A stretch of DNA of 64,000 bases, from NCBI RefSeq assembly GCF_036373705.1, contig NC_089856.1, forward strand, positions 2,891,001-2,955,000, read 5' to 3'. The notes under the pieces are model-generated. The model did no database searches. It had not been told where the DNA came from and saw only the letters and a program-made list of their open reading frames with translations. The stretch is from Amia ocellicauda (lineage: Eukaryota > Chordata > Actinopteri > Amiiformes > Amiidae). A program made the translations under genes and the position numbers. Shown here one piece after another: positions 13,196 through 25,874 of the stretch. How positions within the stretch are numbered: the stretch's first letter is position 1; each line of letters starts with the position of its first letter.

Positions 13196-14180
13196 AGCGC
13201 TTCGACAGTGAGGCTGTTAGTGGAGTTCCACAGGGATCAGTACTAGGGCCTGTGCTTTTTCTAATCTATATTAATGATCTGGACTCTGGGATAGTTAGCT
13301 AACTTGTCAAATTTGCAGATGATACTAAAATAGGTGGCTCAGCAGATACAATCTCAGCAGCACAGGCTATTCAGAGGGACTTGGATAATATTCAGTTGTG
13401 GGCGACACCTGGCAGATGAAATTCAATGTGGACAAGTGCAAGGTAATACATGCAGGTAACAAAAATGTCCACTATAATTACACTATGGGAGGAATAGAAG
13501 TGGATGAAGTAAAGCATAAGAAAGACCTAGGAGTCTATGTGGACTCCTCACTTTCTCCATCCAAACAATGTGTGAAGCAATAAAAAAGGCAAACAGAGTG
13601 TTAGGGTATATTGTCAAAAGTGTAGAATTGAGAACAAGGGCAGTGATGTTCAGACTGTACAATGTGCTAGTTAGAGCTCATCTGGATACTGTGGACAGTT
13701 CTGGGCTCCACACTTCAAGAAAGATATCGCTGCTCTAGAGGCAGTTCAGAGGAGAGCAACCAGACTTATTCCAGGTCTGAAGGGAAAGTCCTACTGAGAG
13801 ACTGAGGACCTGAACCTTTTCACCCTGGAACAGAGGAGACTACGTGGGGACTTGATCCAAGTCTTCAAAATCATGAAAGGCATCGACCACATCAAACCAG
13901 AGGAGCTTTTCCAGATCAGCAGGGACACACGCACCCGGGGACACAAATGGAAATTGGGCTTCAAGGCATTCAAGACAGAAAACAGGAGACACTTCTTCAC
14001 ACAGAGAGGCGTCACAATCTGAACAAACTCCCCAGCGATGTGGCTGAAGAGACAATTTGGGAACATTCAAAAACAGACTGGATAGGATCCTTGATCACTT
14101 AGTTATTAATGGACACCAAACGAGCGCGATGGGGCGAATGGTCTCCTCTCGATTGGACACTTTCTTATGTTCCTATGCTC
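13196..14180 (+). mobile_element. 5'-truncated, broken L2/CR1-type LINE copy
   Basis: The translated sequence contains reverse-transcriptase signatures: SGVPQGSVLGP then LIYINDL (about 13218-13280) and FADDTKI (about 13313-13333), followed by the thumb-like [14 protein letters not shown] block (about 13522-13563) and a C-terminal region. It is interrupted by stop codons and frameshifts, so it is dead. The element ends near 14180 with a 3' segment (GGACACCAAACGAGCGCGAT...) that recurs at 41278-42010, in reverse at 51821-52026, and as a fragment near 63530. The copies at 13450-14180 and 41278-42010 look very similar, which suggests fairly recent activity. Confidence 0.85.
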
Positions 14181-14451
14181 TAACACACAAAATTACCCAA
14201 GGTTGATACCTATTCAATATAGACTGGCCTCGATGCCCGCTGCAATCTTTCCCATATACAACCGCTTTTCGTATCATTTCCAGGGGGAAGTCGATTGTGA
14301 GTGCACCAGGATGCAGACCAGTCCTTGCACTTTGAAAAACACAACCCATCCTGGCAAACACATCCCCTGTTGCACCCTCAGTTCCAAGAATTTCAGTTGC
14401 CCCATCAGGTCTGCACTGCTAGCATAAGGAAACGCAGAGAGAGAGGCTGTC

Positions 14452-14453
<2 letters not shown>

Positions 14454-14488
<35 letters not shown>
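14454..14488 (+). repeat. CA microsatellite
   Basis: About 17 uninterrupted CA units. Confidence 0.9.
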
Positions 14489-14489
<1 letters not shown>

Positions 14490-17400
14490 GGGGAGAAACA
14501 GAGAGAGAAACAGCCCGGCTGGTCGGAATGCGGGTTTATCTGCATGACACTGCTGCTCTGTCAGTGACATCACAGAGAGAAGGGGCTTTTATCAGCGTCG
14601 GAGCCACAGCTCGGCTGCCAGCGGAGGAAGAGTGGGGGAATTGGGAGAGCGAAGGGGGGATGGCAAGTGTTCGGGGAGGGTAACTGGAATGTGTTGACCT
14701 GTGATTGATTGGGCTGCTGTCAGATAGGAGGCTGGGAGAGGAAACTGGGTCTGGTTATCATGAACAGACTGTGACCGTTAAACTGCAGGGAAACCCCATA
14801 CCGTACACACATATATATTTAATAAAGGGGAGAAATGAGTGAACCTTGTATTTTTCATCATATGTCAGACTTGCCCCTGTTTTCTGTCTATTTAAACTAT
14901 AAATAATGGTTATGTTTTAGTCTGTCAGCCATAGAAGTATTTGTATATTGAAAATGTATCGTGGAAATTATCCTCACCATATTTTATCAATCTATAATAT
15001 AAATATCTGGATAACAGACTAAAATATATTTCAAATACATCCCATATAGTGTAAATATACAAAACATGGGCCATTTGTGGATGATCCCACATTCCTACAA
15101 TATATACAGTATATATTTCTTCTGTATGGGACAGCCCTGAATATCTCCCTATAGCTCTTATTTGAGACAGAAAGACGGGGGATGAATATCCTTTCAAGAT
15201 GGCATGTGCACACAATTTAGCAACATAATGTGTGTGTGTATGTGTGCGTGTGTGTGTGCGTCTGTGACAATGGAAAGATGTCTAGTACTAAAATAGAGGA
15301 GACGTTGGATCTGGCCAAGTTCCCCAAAGTGGTGAGTGGGAACAGATATAATGTATATTACATGACTAACAATAGGACTGAGGTCAGCACGGCCTGTTCC
15401 CTGGTGTCTGTGCGTGTGTGCGTGTACATACAGATACACGCAGTACATACGAATATAATTAAAACAGTCTTGAACGGCTGGCCACTTCCCATGTCTATTT
15501 ATAAGAGCCATCATCCAATGGCTGACTGGAATGTGCTCAGAAACATGGAGTGAAGGATTCCCATAAACAAGAAAAATGTATTGTACACTGTATTGAACGC
15601 GTGCATTAAGACATTCCCACAGCAGGCTTGTGCTGTAGTACACAGGGCCAGCTGGGCAGGTGGGGGTGCACAGGAAACAGACAGATAGGCGAATAGACAC
15701 AGGAAACCCAAATTAACCTCAGCCTTACCTCCAGAAAGGGCTGCCGGGGGTCAGACAGACACAAGATGGGTCAAACGCACCCGAACACAAGGCAAAGGGT
15801 CAAGTTTCTGCACCGGATACTCAACAAATATTCAACCACAAAAAGCGGATATTGGAGCGAAAGGAATGGCTTTGGTCTCGTCTGCTCTGGGCCGTGTAAT
15901 TAGGTGGTTTTGTGGTTTTCCCACCCTGTTCTTAAGGCCTACGAGGAAAACAAAACACTTCTTGTGCAAATCCCCATCGGAGGATTGTTTTAAGCACTCC
16001 GGAGCCCAAGACATCACATGTCCACGAAACACAGTGTGTACCCCCCCCCGGCACACACCAATGTCACACCTGATGCTGCAGCCAAAACGGGGCAGAGACA
16101 ACGAAAGCCTCCTGTTTTGCATCCTGTTTTCATAAGTATGGCAGTTTGCATGCCAGGAGACAGGGCTGTCAACCGTCACCCTCAATAAATAAAGACCAAA
16201 TAAGCAGAGCTGAAGGCTTGACAAGGAATACAAACCTCATTCGGGGGGAAAAACTAAAAAAACAACAGTACGAAACGAACAAACAAAAGCCAGGCCTCAT
16301 TCGTGAGGGGCAAGGTGTGCATGGCATGGCCTACACACCCGAACGATGCCACAAAACAGCAGACGTGACAACAGGATGTGTGACCGCACGCTGTGCAGTG
16401 TTGTGACGGAGCCTGTTATAGACCTTGGGGGGGTGGGGGTATCAAACCCACTTGAGAGGGACAGTTAGCGTCTGCAGCGCCCGGGGAGAGGGAGGGAACG
16501 GGGTAGCAGGGTGTGTGCATGTGTGTGTGTCTAGGGGGGGTGTTTAAAAAACTCAATTACTTATCAGAACTAGACAGAAGGACTGTTTCATTGACACCCC
16601 CAGCCCCCGACCCGACCCCCGCTTCTCGCTACAGAGCTGTGGTGTCAGAGTTATTTTGTGTCATTCTCTAATGATATGAGGAACGGTGACAAGTGCTCTA
16701 ACTGCCACACGTTTCACTTCTTTATCAGATCAGGGCTGAGGGGCTCCCTCTCTCGCATTTCCCGTTCGAGGCTGTGAGAGGCGTCCTGACTTCTGGACCT
16801 TCCCCCTTTAACTGGCGTGGTCAGGGCCAGTGCTGACAGAAATACAGTCACAGCGATCTGCTCTCCAGTCCATTCTGGGTTTCCAGAAATACTGTGTTTT
16901 AGGCGTACAGTCAGAGGTGTGACATAAACGGTCAGCTGTCCAAGCAACTCTTAATAGGTTACCAATCGATGGCCTTCAAACACGGCCACAGACATGCCTG
17001 TAAACACGATCAGATTAGCTTGGGTCGCACGGATTAAATGACACACGCCTGTGAAAGACCAGGCCGGAGGAGGGATTTTTGAAACTCAGCACTATTTGCA
17101 ACCGGGTTAGCGGGACTGCCAAAGCACCAAAATAATTTAAAAGAAATAAGAAAAGCCTGAGACGCTGAACACACAGTCAGTGTCTTCTGATCTAAACAGA
17201 GAATCGCTGAGAACACGGAAACACGTGAGGCGCTTCCTCAAGAACACAGGGCAGCATAGTAGGTGGCCCGTCCAGGCCCGACCACACTGGGAAGGCGGTG
17301 TCTGCAAAGCTGCACATCTGGCCACAGCTGTGCCAGACCCGCGGCCGCAGCAGGTTGAGGTAATGGAGCGCGGGCCCAAAGAAACATCGGCACAGGTCTG

Positions 17401-18319
17401 AGGACGAGGATGTCTTTCGCTGGCTAAATATGGCCCTGCAGTCCTCTTCCTCTCTGCACACTTTGCATTTCTCCCTCAACAGTGTCCATTGCCATAACCG
17501 TCTGGCGCGTCCCACTCCAGAGCCACTGAAGCAGTTTGTTTGTTCAGATGATTATTTTTTCCAGAGAGAGAGAGGAGGGGGAAGAAAAACAGAGATAGAG
17601 AGCGGTCCTCTCTCCAAGTGCTCTGAACAGAGAAGCGCAACCCCCCTGCACAGACACAGAGGATATCGCTATTTAATGCACTCCTGCTAGACAATGCGCT
17701 GTGAACAATGACCCCCGCGCCTGCAAACGCCACAGCCCATCCGCAAGGCGCAGTTGAAAGAGCCCCTCGCAGCCGCGTTTCCTACGGGTTCCTGCCGCCG
17801 CACACGTTCTCCAAGAACTGCAGGACAAACCCCACCCACCCGGCTAAACAAAACCAGGCCAGCTAGCCCCAGATCAATCCTATTGTGCTCTTTGTTCGGC
17901 TCGGTATTAGTCCCAATAAAAGAAGATAATGGAGACGCATTCTTTAGCAACTGGCGCAACGTCACCGTGACAGCACCAGCGTCTCAATGCAATCCTGCGC
18001 TTTGTGTGCGGACTTCACCGGCACAACAGTGAATAATGACAGTGTGCGGTATGTGCACACACACGGTCCCCGCTGCCCATTTGACAGTTCACCTGAGAGT
18101 CAAGGTGCTTTATGATCCAATGATGCTTCAGATCCATTGTTTGTGGTTTCCCTTTGCAGGGGGGGTCGTGCCACCAGACTTTCAACGTGCGTCATCTCAA
18201 CAGGAGGCATTTAAAGTGTGTATGGACCTGGGACGCATTCCCCACCCAAAACGTAGCCATGTCACATGCCCCTCACAAAGAACTGCCTACACTTTTTAAC
18301 GGCTGTCCATCTAGAACTA
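14489..18319. other. Non-coding intergenic stretch
   Basis: No gene is supported. A short TG microsatellite lies at about 15229-15261. A short open reading frame with a GTGAGT following it near 15330 was considered and not called. Confidence 0.35.
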
Positions 18320-18396
18320 TACTACTCAAAACTTTAAGGGAACACTGCAAGTTCAGAAATCAAGGTTAAGTGTTTCCTTAATTTTTTTGAGCAGTA
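18320..18396. mobile_element. Mariner/Tc1-like MITE with terminal inverted repeats
   Basis: The left end TACTACTCAAAACTTTAAGG and the right end, read on the minus strand as TACTGCTCAAAAAAATTAAGG, form inverted repeats of about 27 bases. The central spacer is about 24 bases, and both sides are flanked by TA. The TA duplication and the CTCAAAA...AAGGGAACAC end are typical of small non-autonomous Tc1/mariner elements in fish. It has no coding capacity. Confidence 0.75.
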
Positions 18397-20343
18397 TATA
18401 TTATATATAACATCACTTGCATTCCAGTTTCCGCCACAGTTTCCAGCTGGTTTTAGCGCCTGGGTGTGGGATCGATGCGGCAGTGAATCTGCCATCTCGG
18501 GAACAGCGCTGCCTGATTTATAACCCCGGAGCTTCTAGACCCTTTGCGTATTTACAAAAGCATTCAAAAAATACTTCCCTGAACGTGGTTATTTTGGGGG
18601 GGAACAAAACCAAATGGGCACGGGACGGGACCTCGGGGGTATGAAAACAAAGGAGAGAACGGAAACATAAGCAAATGGTATTTTTAAGCTGATGACAGGG
18701 GCACGGCAAGGGCGAGACTGAGGGAGCGCAGCCTGGGCTTTGGCACAGACTGTCCCGGGGTCAGGGGCTGGGACAGGGAGGGAAGGAAAGACGCTCTGTC
18801 CCTTTCTGCGTCTCTTCTCCAACCCGCTGGACTGCTGGCCAGTGGTGTCTCTAGGAAAATCCCATGCAGGGCCTGCGACACACTTCCTGGGCCAGGATTA
18901 GAGACGCAAAACCCCCCGTTCAGCCCGGTGTCATTCGCGGAAAAGCTGCTTCCCTTATTTTTCTCAGTGAAACTTCCCAAGCAGACCGAGAGCTAAATCC
19001 TGCTTTCCGTCTGGGTTTCCTTTACTGCCCCCTCTTCCTGGCTCTCTAGGCAATAGTTTCTGTTTCTGGGCCCCCTGATCACCGTGTCTCGTCACTGAAG
19101 TTCACTGAGCATGGGGCGGGGGGGCTGTAACGATTCACTCCATAACTTTGCGCACATTAGTCAATGCGAGAACCAGAGACGTACAGACAATCGAGTATAT
19201 TTAGATGTGTGTTGGGAGGCAGCGAAAGCTCACACACCCACCGGCTTAAGTCGGCTGAGTCAACTGGATTTTTTTGTTTTCTTTTGTCTGAATCAGTATT
19301 TAACATAAGTCACTGGTACTTAAATGTAGTTTGACGAACAATACTTTTTAAACTGGATTAATCACTCAGTACATTTTGTTTTTCAAGTGACAGGGGAGAA
19401 AAAGGTAATGTCTTTAAACATCCCACCCCAAAAAGAGATGCTAATGATTGTTACATTAATTGAATCAACACGCGTTGTATTGAGATCCGCTCCAGAGAGA
19501 AAGCAGGGTGGGTTGGCTGAGTTGGTTGTTATTGTCATACCCATCTGAGTGTGTGAAACCTGCAGGGCGCACTTGAAAAGCATCCGCTGCGAGCTGGACT
19601 GATTGCCAACACGCCCGGATCTGAGCGCAGTGCTGGTTGGCACAATGGCATCTCCACGGTGTCTGCACTTCGCAACACGCAACCACCATCCAGCAAACTG
19701 CCAGCAGTACCAGCTAACTGCTGCTGATCCCCTGGGGTTGTACTCTGCACAGCAGTGCGTGAAGCATACAGGGTGCAATGTACACCAGGGGTCTGTGTGA
19801 GAAAAACACATTATTTTGTTACAATGACACATTATTGTGATGTAATTTGGTAAATTTGAAAACAAAGTTTTAAAACAAACCGAATTGGTTCTAATAGTGT
19901 AGTAAGATATTAAGATGATGCATTTTAAGGCGACTTACATAGTTTAACAATCACTGCAGTGTTCTACATATAGGCTACACGTTATCGGTAACAACTTAAT
20001 CACACAAAATAATCCACCAGTCAAGGTGAATACAATTAAAGCTTCAAAGGAAGGTCATGCTGAGGTACAGGTGTCTCTAAACAGGTGTGTCTTCAGGGAG
20101 TGTGGACAGGTGGAGAGACATGCTCTTGACTGCTGTTTGGATTCATGTTGCAATGTGACAGAAATGCGTTCATATCTCGCGTGTTTCTTTGGGTTGTGTT
20201 GGTTTGTTTTCACTCAAAGTGCATTTGCTATTTCTGTTGTGCGGTTTTTCCACGCGTGTGTAGTTCCCGTACCACACATGCACAGGCACTGCAGTGACTG
20301 GACAGGGGGCCCAGCGCTCGGAAAATGCTTTGAAAGCAAACAA
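18397..20343. other. Non-coding intergenic stretch
   Basis: No gene, repeat end or RNA gene was recognised. Confidence 0.35.
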
Positions 20344-20344
20344 G

Positions 20345-20420
<76 letters not shown>
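20344..20420. repeat. AT dinucleotide microsatellite
   Basis: About 37 AT units without interruption. The tract is self-complementary and likely to vary in length between individuals and assemblies. Confidence 0.95.
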
Positions 20421-21039
20421 TAACATACTTCTGCAACATGCATGACCGCACCTGTTCCATGCCGGGTCAATCGCCTCCTCCGACAGACTTGCACAATCGT
20501 TCCTCGGGGTCGGGCAGGGGGTGTGCTAACCTCCCAACCCCTACATTTTATTACCAACGATCACCCAGCTGGGGGGTCCGACCAGGAATGCGGACGCCCC
20601 GAGCCATGTGTGGAAAGAGCCCAAATATGTCGACACCAGAGAACAAAACTGTGCATTCCTCATTTCCCTTCTTAAATTAGCTGTTTTTGAGGGGGGTCGT
20701 TTGAAGACTATTTTTAATTATGTTTATACGAATGAACTAAGTCAACAAGGCCTTGAAATGTATGATTGATCAGACTGAAGTCTTCTTTTAAAATCAGACA
20801 TACTTTACAGTAAAATGCTTGGAGACATTTTGGAGGCAAAATACCTTGTAAGATTAGGTGGCAAGTCGTTCAGAAGACAGAATAAAAGTCATTGCAGCTG
20901 CGCTAATCAGAAATCTCCAGTCTGGCCCACTGCTGAGCAAGCTGCGAGCATCATTTAAAAAGAAATGACGTCCCCTCGAAAGCTATACCATACGGGTCTA
21001 ACCAACACAGCCTGCTCGCTTTACGCAAAGGACCTGCCC

Positions 21040-21220
21040 CTTTAACATAAATCGCTGGCAGCAAGTCGGGTCCTGCCCAGTGCCTTTTTCTTTTTTGTTT
21101 CCATTTTCTCTCATTACTTGCCTGTCACTTGGCTCTGTCAGCTCTGTCTCTCAGCTGTGGGCAGGACAGGGCCAGCACAGTTTGCGGGAGGACATCTGAG
21201 CCTGACTGCAAGGTATGTGC
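21040..21220 (+). promoter_or_regulatory. s1pr5: Candidate promoter and 5' non-coding exon of s1pr5
   Basis: A TATA-like CATAAAT lies near 21047, followed by pyrimidine-rich sequence and a good donor (GACTGCAAG|GTATGTG, GT at 21213). S1P receptor genes typically carry an untranslated first exon and a single coding exon, and an acceptor (CCCCCTGCAG, ending 24686) sits just before the s1pr5 start. A second possible untranslated exon is 24301-24443, between a TTGTGTTTCAG acceptor and a CCT|GTAAGC donor. This is inference from signals only. Confidence 0.25.
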
Positions 21221-23094
21221 GTCTCTGAATGGCATTTTATTTGTTGTGTATGATTTGTAACAAAGTGGCACATTTGGGCACACCGCGTTAAACACAGATC
21301 CTAGGTGTAGTTAAACTATTATGATGTGGGACCTTTGGTACTTTGAAGCTGCTCTTAGACGACTTCATTGCATTTTGACACAGTTAGTATGGGTTGTGCC
21401 CATTCTTCCAACTTGGGTGCATTGGTGTCACTGTGTTTAAATCTTTACAGCAGGGAGACGCACGGGCATATTTGGTGGCTAGGTTTGATATTGCAAGTAA
21501 GGCAAACAGCGAGCATTGGCTGCAGGCACCGGGATTCTCCCAGCAGACTTCGTGGTCAATTATTGAACTTCTTAACGGAAAAGAAAAAGGCAGAGGCGAC
21601 GTGCGGATCGCGTCCACTGTTCACCGCAGCCATTTCAAGTGAAGCCTGCGATATCTAGGTTAAGGAAAGACGAGTGCTGACGAGTAGGAAACCCGAAGCG
21701 TGGGAACTCCTCCGCAGCGGCTCGGCTTCCTTGCTTTATGAGCCCGGCAGCCCAGGCGCGCAGACCGGCTGCTCACAGGGGCGCAGACGGCGGGCATTGC
21801 GGGAGATGCGCAGTAACCCGGCACGGTGCCGCTGCGGGACAGGGGGTGCCAAGGAAGACACGACACGGCTTTCTGTAGTTTTCGGCAAACTTGTATGGGC
21901 AACAAACCCAGTGCAGTAAGGTGCGTTTTTTTCCGTACTACTACACAACTACTATTACTACTGTTAGACTCTTGTTTATGCATGTATGCATTTCTTTATT
22001 TGAAGACTTACAAGGTACAAGGGCAATAATGAAGTGCACTACAACAACTACAACTACTGATAATGATATTATATTGATCATAGAAAACGACAAAGAAGAA
22101 TAGGTGCTACGAAAATTAGATCGCCAGTAACTGGGAAGTAAAATACAATGACTCCTAACGCAGATTTAATCTACGGACAGTATTTGCATTTTTAATCTCA
22201 TGCACATTGTTTTTTGCTGTTTCAGACTTAATTTGCGTTAGAAACACACACGCACGCACAGATAAAATAGGAAGAACAGAAGGGAAACTCATTCGGGACT
22301 TTTTGCTATGTGTTGAGTTACTGGGTTTGAGCTGAACAAGCGGATGCCGAGATCATGCTCTTCTTTAAACGATGGAACAAAGTAATTGTGCATTGGTTTC
22401 TGTAATACATTGCTACTGACACATTTCAACTGAACAAGAATCCGTGTTTGAGCGGATGGGGGATTGTGGTTTTCGGAGCGGTATCCAGTCTGCTGTAGCC
22501 TGTATTTTAGTTTCCCTGCAAAGCTACCATGACCTTCATTGTGCTGCGTTGTGAAGTTGCGTGCAGAACCGCCGTGTATCCCGTCCGTGGATGCAGGTTC
22601 CAGCGCTTCGTGTGTTTTCTCGATTTCTGTTCCTTTATTAGAGTCTAGTTGTGAAATTATATGACACAATACATGTGCTATATCGCCATGGAACTTCCTA
22701 TAGAAATTCCCCTGCATTCCTGCTGGTGCAGTTCTCTGATAAGGCAAAGCTACTTTGAACAATTGTCACCATCTCTGTCAGGACATGCTTTTGTTGGTTT
22801 GTTTGTATGCCAGACTCTAGTGTTGTGTGCATTATCCGATGAACATATGAGAGGATGTTTATCCTATGCAGGAATGTAACTGGTGAAAACACTTACATAC
22901 GCTTTGGCTAATCCCAGAGGGGCAGAATTTAAAACTGAACACTTAACCAAGGGGTCTGCTTTGACATTTGACCCTGTGAGGTCAAGGTCGGGGCACACTT
23001 AAAAAGCAATCAAACTTAAGACATTTAATTAAAGATACAATCAGCAAGTGCCATACCTATGACAATATCGGTAGTCTGGTTTCTCACACCAGCT

Positions 23095-23356
23095 CTCACT
23101 CTCTCACACACGCACACATAGAGACGCACACTCTCTCTCTCTCACACACACACACACACATAGAGACGCACACTCTCTCTCTCTCACACACACACACACA
23201 CATAGAGACGCACTCTCTCTCTCTCACTCTCTCACACACGCACACATAGAGACGCACTCTCTCTCACACACGCACACATAGAGACGCACTCTCTCTCTCT
23301 CACTCTCTCACACACACACACATAGAGACGCACTCTCTCTCTCACACACACACAAA
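23095..23356. repeat. Compound CA/CT minisatellite
   Basis: Six to seven copies of a unit of roughly 30-40 bases, built from a CACACA run, the invariant block CATAGAGACGCAC and a TCTCTC run. The unit length varies through the dinucleotide runs. Confidence 0.85.
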
Positions 23357-24704
23357 CTCATTCTTCAGAATTTCCCCGGAACAATCCTGTAAGAATGGCT
23401 GGAAGTTCCTTAAGGATTCTTGCACATCTGAACATTTCCCTGCACGTCTCCTTTCACTTTCCCCTTGAGCCGAGACCCAGGAGGCCTGGAGCAGCAGGAA
23501 AATAAAGAACTGATAATGAAGTCGTGTGAGATCATTTCCCCTAAAAAGTAGTACACAATTTATAATGTATTTTTTGGGAGGAATCCTGCAGGGATATTTT
23601 GTGTGGCATAATGTTATGTTTTCTTTGCAAGGCATCCAAATATAGGTCATCAACTTCGCTTAAGGCAGGTGACCATTTTTTCCACACTTCAGACTTGTTA
23701 ATAAGTTGTGGTTAGATCTACGTTCAATACAAACTGTAATTATAGCGCTGTAGTCTTATTTCAAGCCTTACCGAAAAATCGTACAGCGTGTTTAGCCTGT
23801 TTGTTTTTTCCTCTGCAGTAAACCGCAGCCACGCCGAGCGCAGGGCTGAAGGAGTGCAGAGGCACATTATTTTTATAGGTGTGAATGGCTGAAGAAAGCA
23901 AATGCTGAATATTTTGCAAATTGGTAAAGGCCGCAGATACTTTGCAATCCAATGTAGGGCAGTGAGAAAAGCACAGAACCCTTTCACCTGAATCACATGA
24001 CAATAAACACACGACAATGGAGCAAAGGTGTAACTGAGCAGCAGCAGGTTGTTGTTATTATTGGTGTGTATTTATTATTATTACAGGAAGGAGAATTTCA
24101 TTCTGAGCTGCAGAAAATATAGATATTTATCATATGCACTCACTCAAGACAAAGTAGGCCTACCCACTCTCCTGTATTGTTATAATCATCAGGACGTAGT
24201 GGGGAATTTGTCTAGAGAGCAGTCGCACTCTATGTGTTTGTATAATTCTGTGTTTTATTTAAATCATGTTCCTTATTGTGTGTCATTTATTGTGTTTCAG
24301 GTTTGTTCACTCCAGAGCGACCCAGTGAACGCACAGCCGGCAGAACAGCCCTCCCTGCACAACGCTACGATACCGGCTCCCTCTTGTGGTCACACGGGGT
24401 CCATGTAATTCCAAAATAAAGTGCGGAGAAAAAGAGGAAACCTGTAAGCGCTGGACTGGGGCCGGATTGCACACCTCGCCTCTCTGCATTCGGTTCTGCA
24501 GTTTGGGGCGGCGAAACGGGGCCAGAACTGGTTATATCCCAACGCAGGTTATCATTCTACCGGGAAGCTGTGATTTTTTTCCCTTTGCTGATATTTTTGT
24601 GGCAGTTGGTGTCTTTGGCCAGCCCGCTCGTGCCTTCTCTGTTATGAGTGACATTTAAAGGGCTATCAGAACAAACCCCCCTGCAGCCCCCCGAGAGCGG
24701 CAGC

Positions 24705-25874
24705 ATGGAGGTGACGCCCACCATGGTGACCCCCGGGGCCCCGGCGCGGCGGCTCTTGCGCGTCTTCCGGGAGTACCACAACAATGCCATCATCATGGAG
24801 CACTACAACTACACGGGCAAGCTGAGCGGGAACCGGTACAAGGACGGCCTGAAGCCAGAGGCCATCATCTTCCTCATCATCTGCCTGCTCATCGTGGCGG
24901 AGAACTCGGTGGTGCTCATCGCCATCTGGAGGAACAAGAAGTTCCACCTGCCCATGTACTACCTGCTGGGCAACCTGACGCTGTCCGACCTGCTGGCCGG
25001 CTTCACCTACATGGTGAACATCGTGTTGTCGGGGCCCAACACGCTCAAGCTGACGCCGCTGCTGTGGTTCCTGCGGGAGGGCGGGGTGTTCATCACGCTG
25101 GCCGCCTCCATCATCAGCCTGCTGGCCATCGCCATCGAGCGCCACGTCACCATGGTGAAGATGAAGCCCTACCACGGCGCCAAGAAGGGCCGCATGTTTG
25201 CCCTGATCGGCGCCAGCTGGGTGCTGTCGGTCTTCCTGGGGGTGCTGCCCATCATGGGCTGGAACTGCATCGAGTCTCTGGAGGAGTGCTCCACCGTGCT
25301 GCCCCTCTACTCCAAGAGCTACATCCTCTTCTGCATCACCATCTTCATGGCCATCCTGCTGGCCATCACCGTGCTCTACGTCCGGGTCTTCCGCATCGTC
25401 AAGACCAACACGCAGCGCATGGGCACCCTCCGCAAGGGCATGGCCCGTAAGTCCCAGAAGTACATGGCGCTGCTGAAGACGGTCACCATCGTGCTGGGTG
25501 TCTTCATCGCCTGCTGGCTGCCCCTCTTCATCCTCCTGCTGCTGGACTTCTGCTGCCAGGTGCAGCACTGCGAGATCCTGTTCAAGGCGGACTACTTCCT
25601 GGGCATCGCCATGGTGAACTCCCTGCTCAACCCCATCATCTACACTCTCACCAGCCGGGACATGAGGAGAGCCATCCTGCGGCTCCTGTGCCGGCAGTGT
25701 CTGATCTCCAAGGATGGGCAGGTGAAGAAGTTCGGCGTCCCCTTCCTGGAGTGCAGCACCAGCAAGTCAGAGGTCATCTCCCACCGGCTGGAGGGCCTGG
25801 AGACGACGCTGTCCTCGGGCAACGTCACGCCCTCCACCATCAAGGCGCTGTACCCGCGGATCCTGAAGAGCTGA
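24705..25874 (+). CDS. s1pr5: Sphingosine-1-phosphate receptor 5
   Basis: This is a 389-residue class A GPCR for sphingosine-1-phosphate at the plasma membrane, encoded in one exon. The ATG at 24705 is chosen because it follows a CTGCAG acceptor by 18 bases and has a good context. Seven membrane segments lie at about residues 53-75, 85-108, 126-147, 165-186, 206-229, 256-280 and 295-315. Visible family marks are HYNYTGKL (33-40) with a glycosylation site, the Arg-Glu head-group pair (124-125), ERH in place of DRY (145-147), the loop cysteines 188 and 195, CWLP (270-273) and NPIIY (309-313). Cysteines at 329 and 332 could be palmitoylated. HYNYTGKL, the ADYFLGIAM segment and TLTSRDMR match S1PR5 better than S1PR2. 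In human, S1PR5 is next to KEAP1, as here. Couplings known for the family are Gi and G12/13. Confidence 0.93.
   Translation: MEVTPTMVTPGAPARRLLRVFREYHNNAIIMEHYNYTGKLSGNRYKDGLKPEAIIFLIICLLIVAENSVVLIAIWRNKKFHLPMYYLLGNLTLSDLLAGFTYMVNIVLSGPNTLKLTPLLWFLREGGVFITLAASIISLLAIAIERHVTMVKMKPYHGAKKGRMFALIGASWVLSVFLGVLPIMGWNCIESLEECSTVLPLYSKSYILFCITIFMAILLAITVLYVRVFRIVKTNTQRMGTLRKGMARKSQKYMALLKTVTIVLGVFIACWLPLFILLLLDFCCQVQHCEILFKADYFLGIAMVNSLLNPIIYTLTSRDMRRAILRLLCRQCLISKDGQVKKFGVPFLECSTSKSEVISHRLEGLETTLSSGNVTPSTIKALYPRILKS

Noticed and set aside
13090-14070. Reverse-transcriptase-like frames as a host gene
   Set aside because: They are a broken LINE copy with stops and frameshifts, repeated elsewhere in the window.
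15272-15333. Short ATG frame (MSSTKIEETLDLAKF...) followed by GTGAGT
   Set aside because: It looks like a first coding exon, but no downstream exon, promoter or recognisable family was found.
23095-23356. Regular repeats as a CRISPR-like array
   Set aside because: The units consist of CA/CT runs with no unique spacers, in a vertebrate genome.
24648-24704. Upstream in-frame extension of s1pr5
   Set aside because: It begins with GTG, includes the probable splice acceptor CTGCAG and is unlike the family; the ATG at 24705 is preferred.
24666-25568. 300-codon reading frame antisense to s1pr5
   Set aside because: It arises from the high GC3 of the sense gene; the peptide is His/Gln/Asp-rich with no family resemblance.
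24705-25874. Assignment of the receptor as S1PR2 or S1PR1
   Set aside because: HYNYTGKL, TLTSRDMR, the AMVNSLLNPIIYTL segment and the KEAP1 neighbour fit S1PR5 better.
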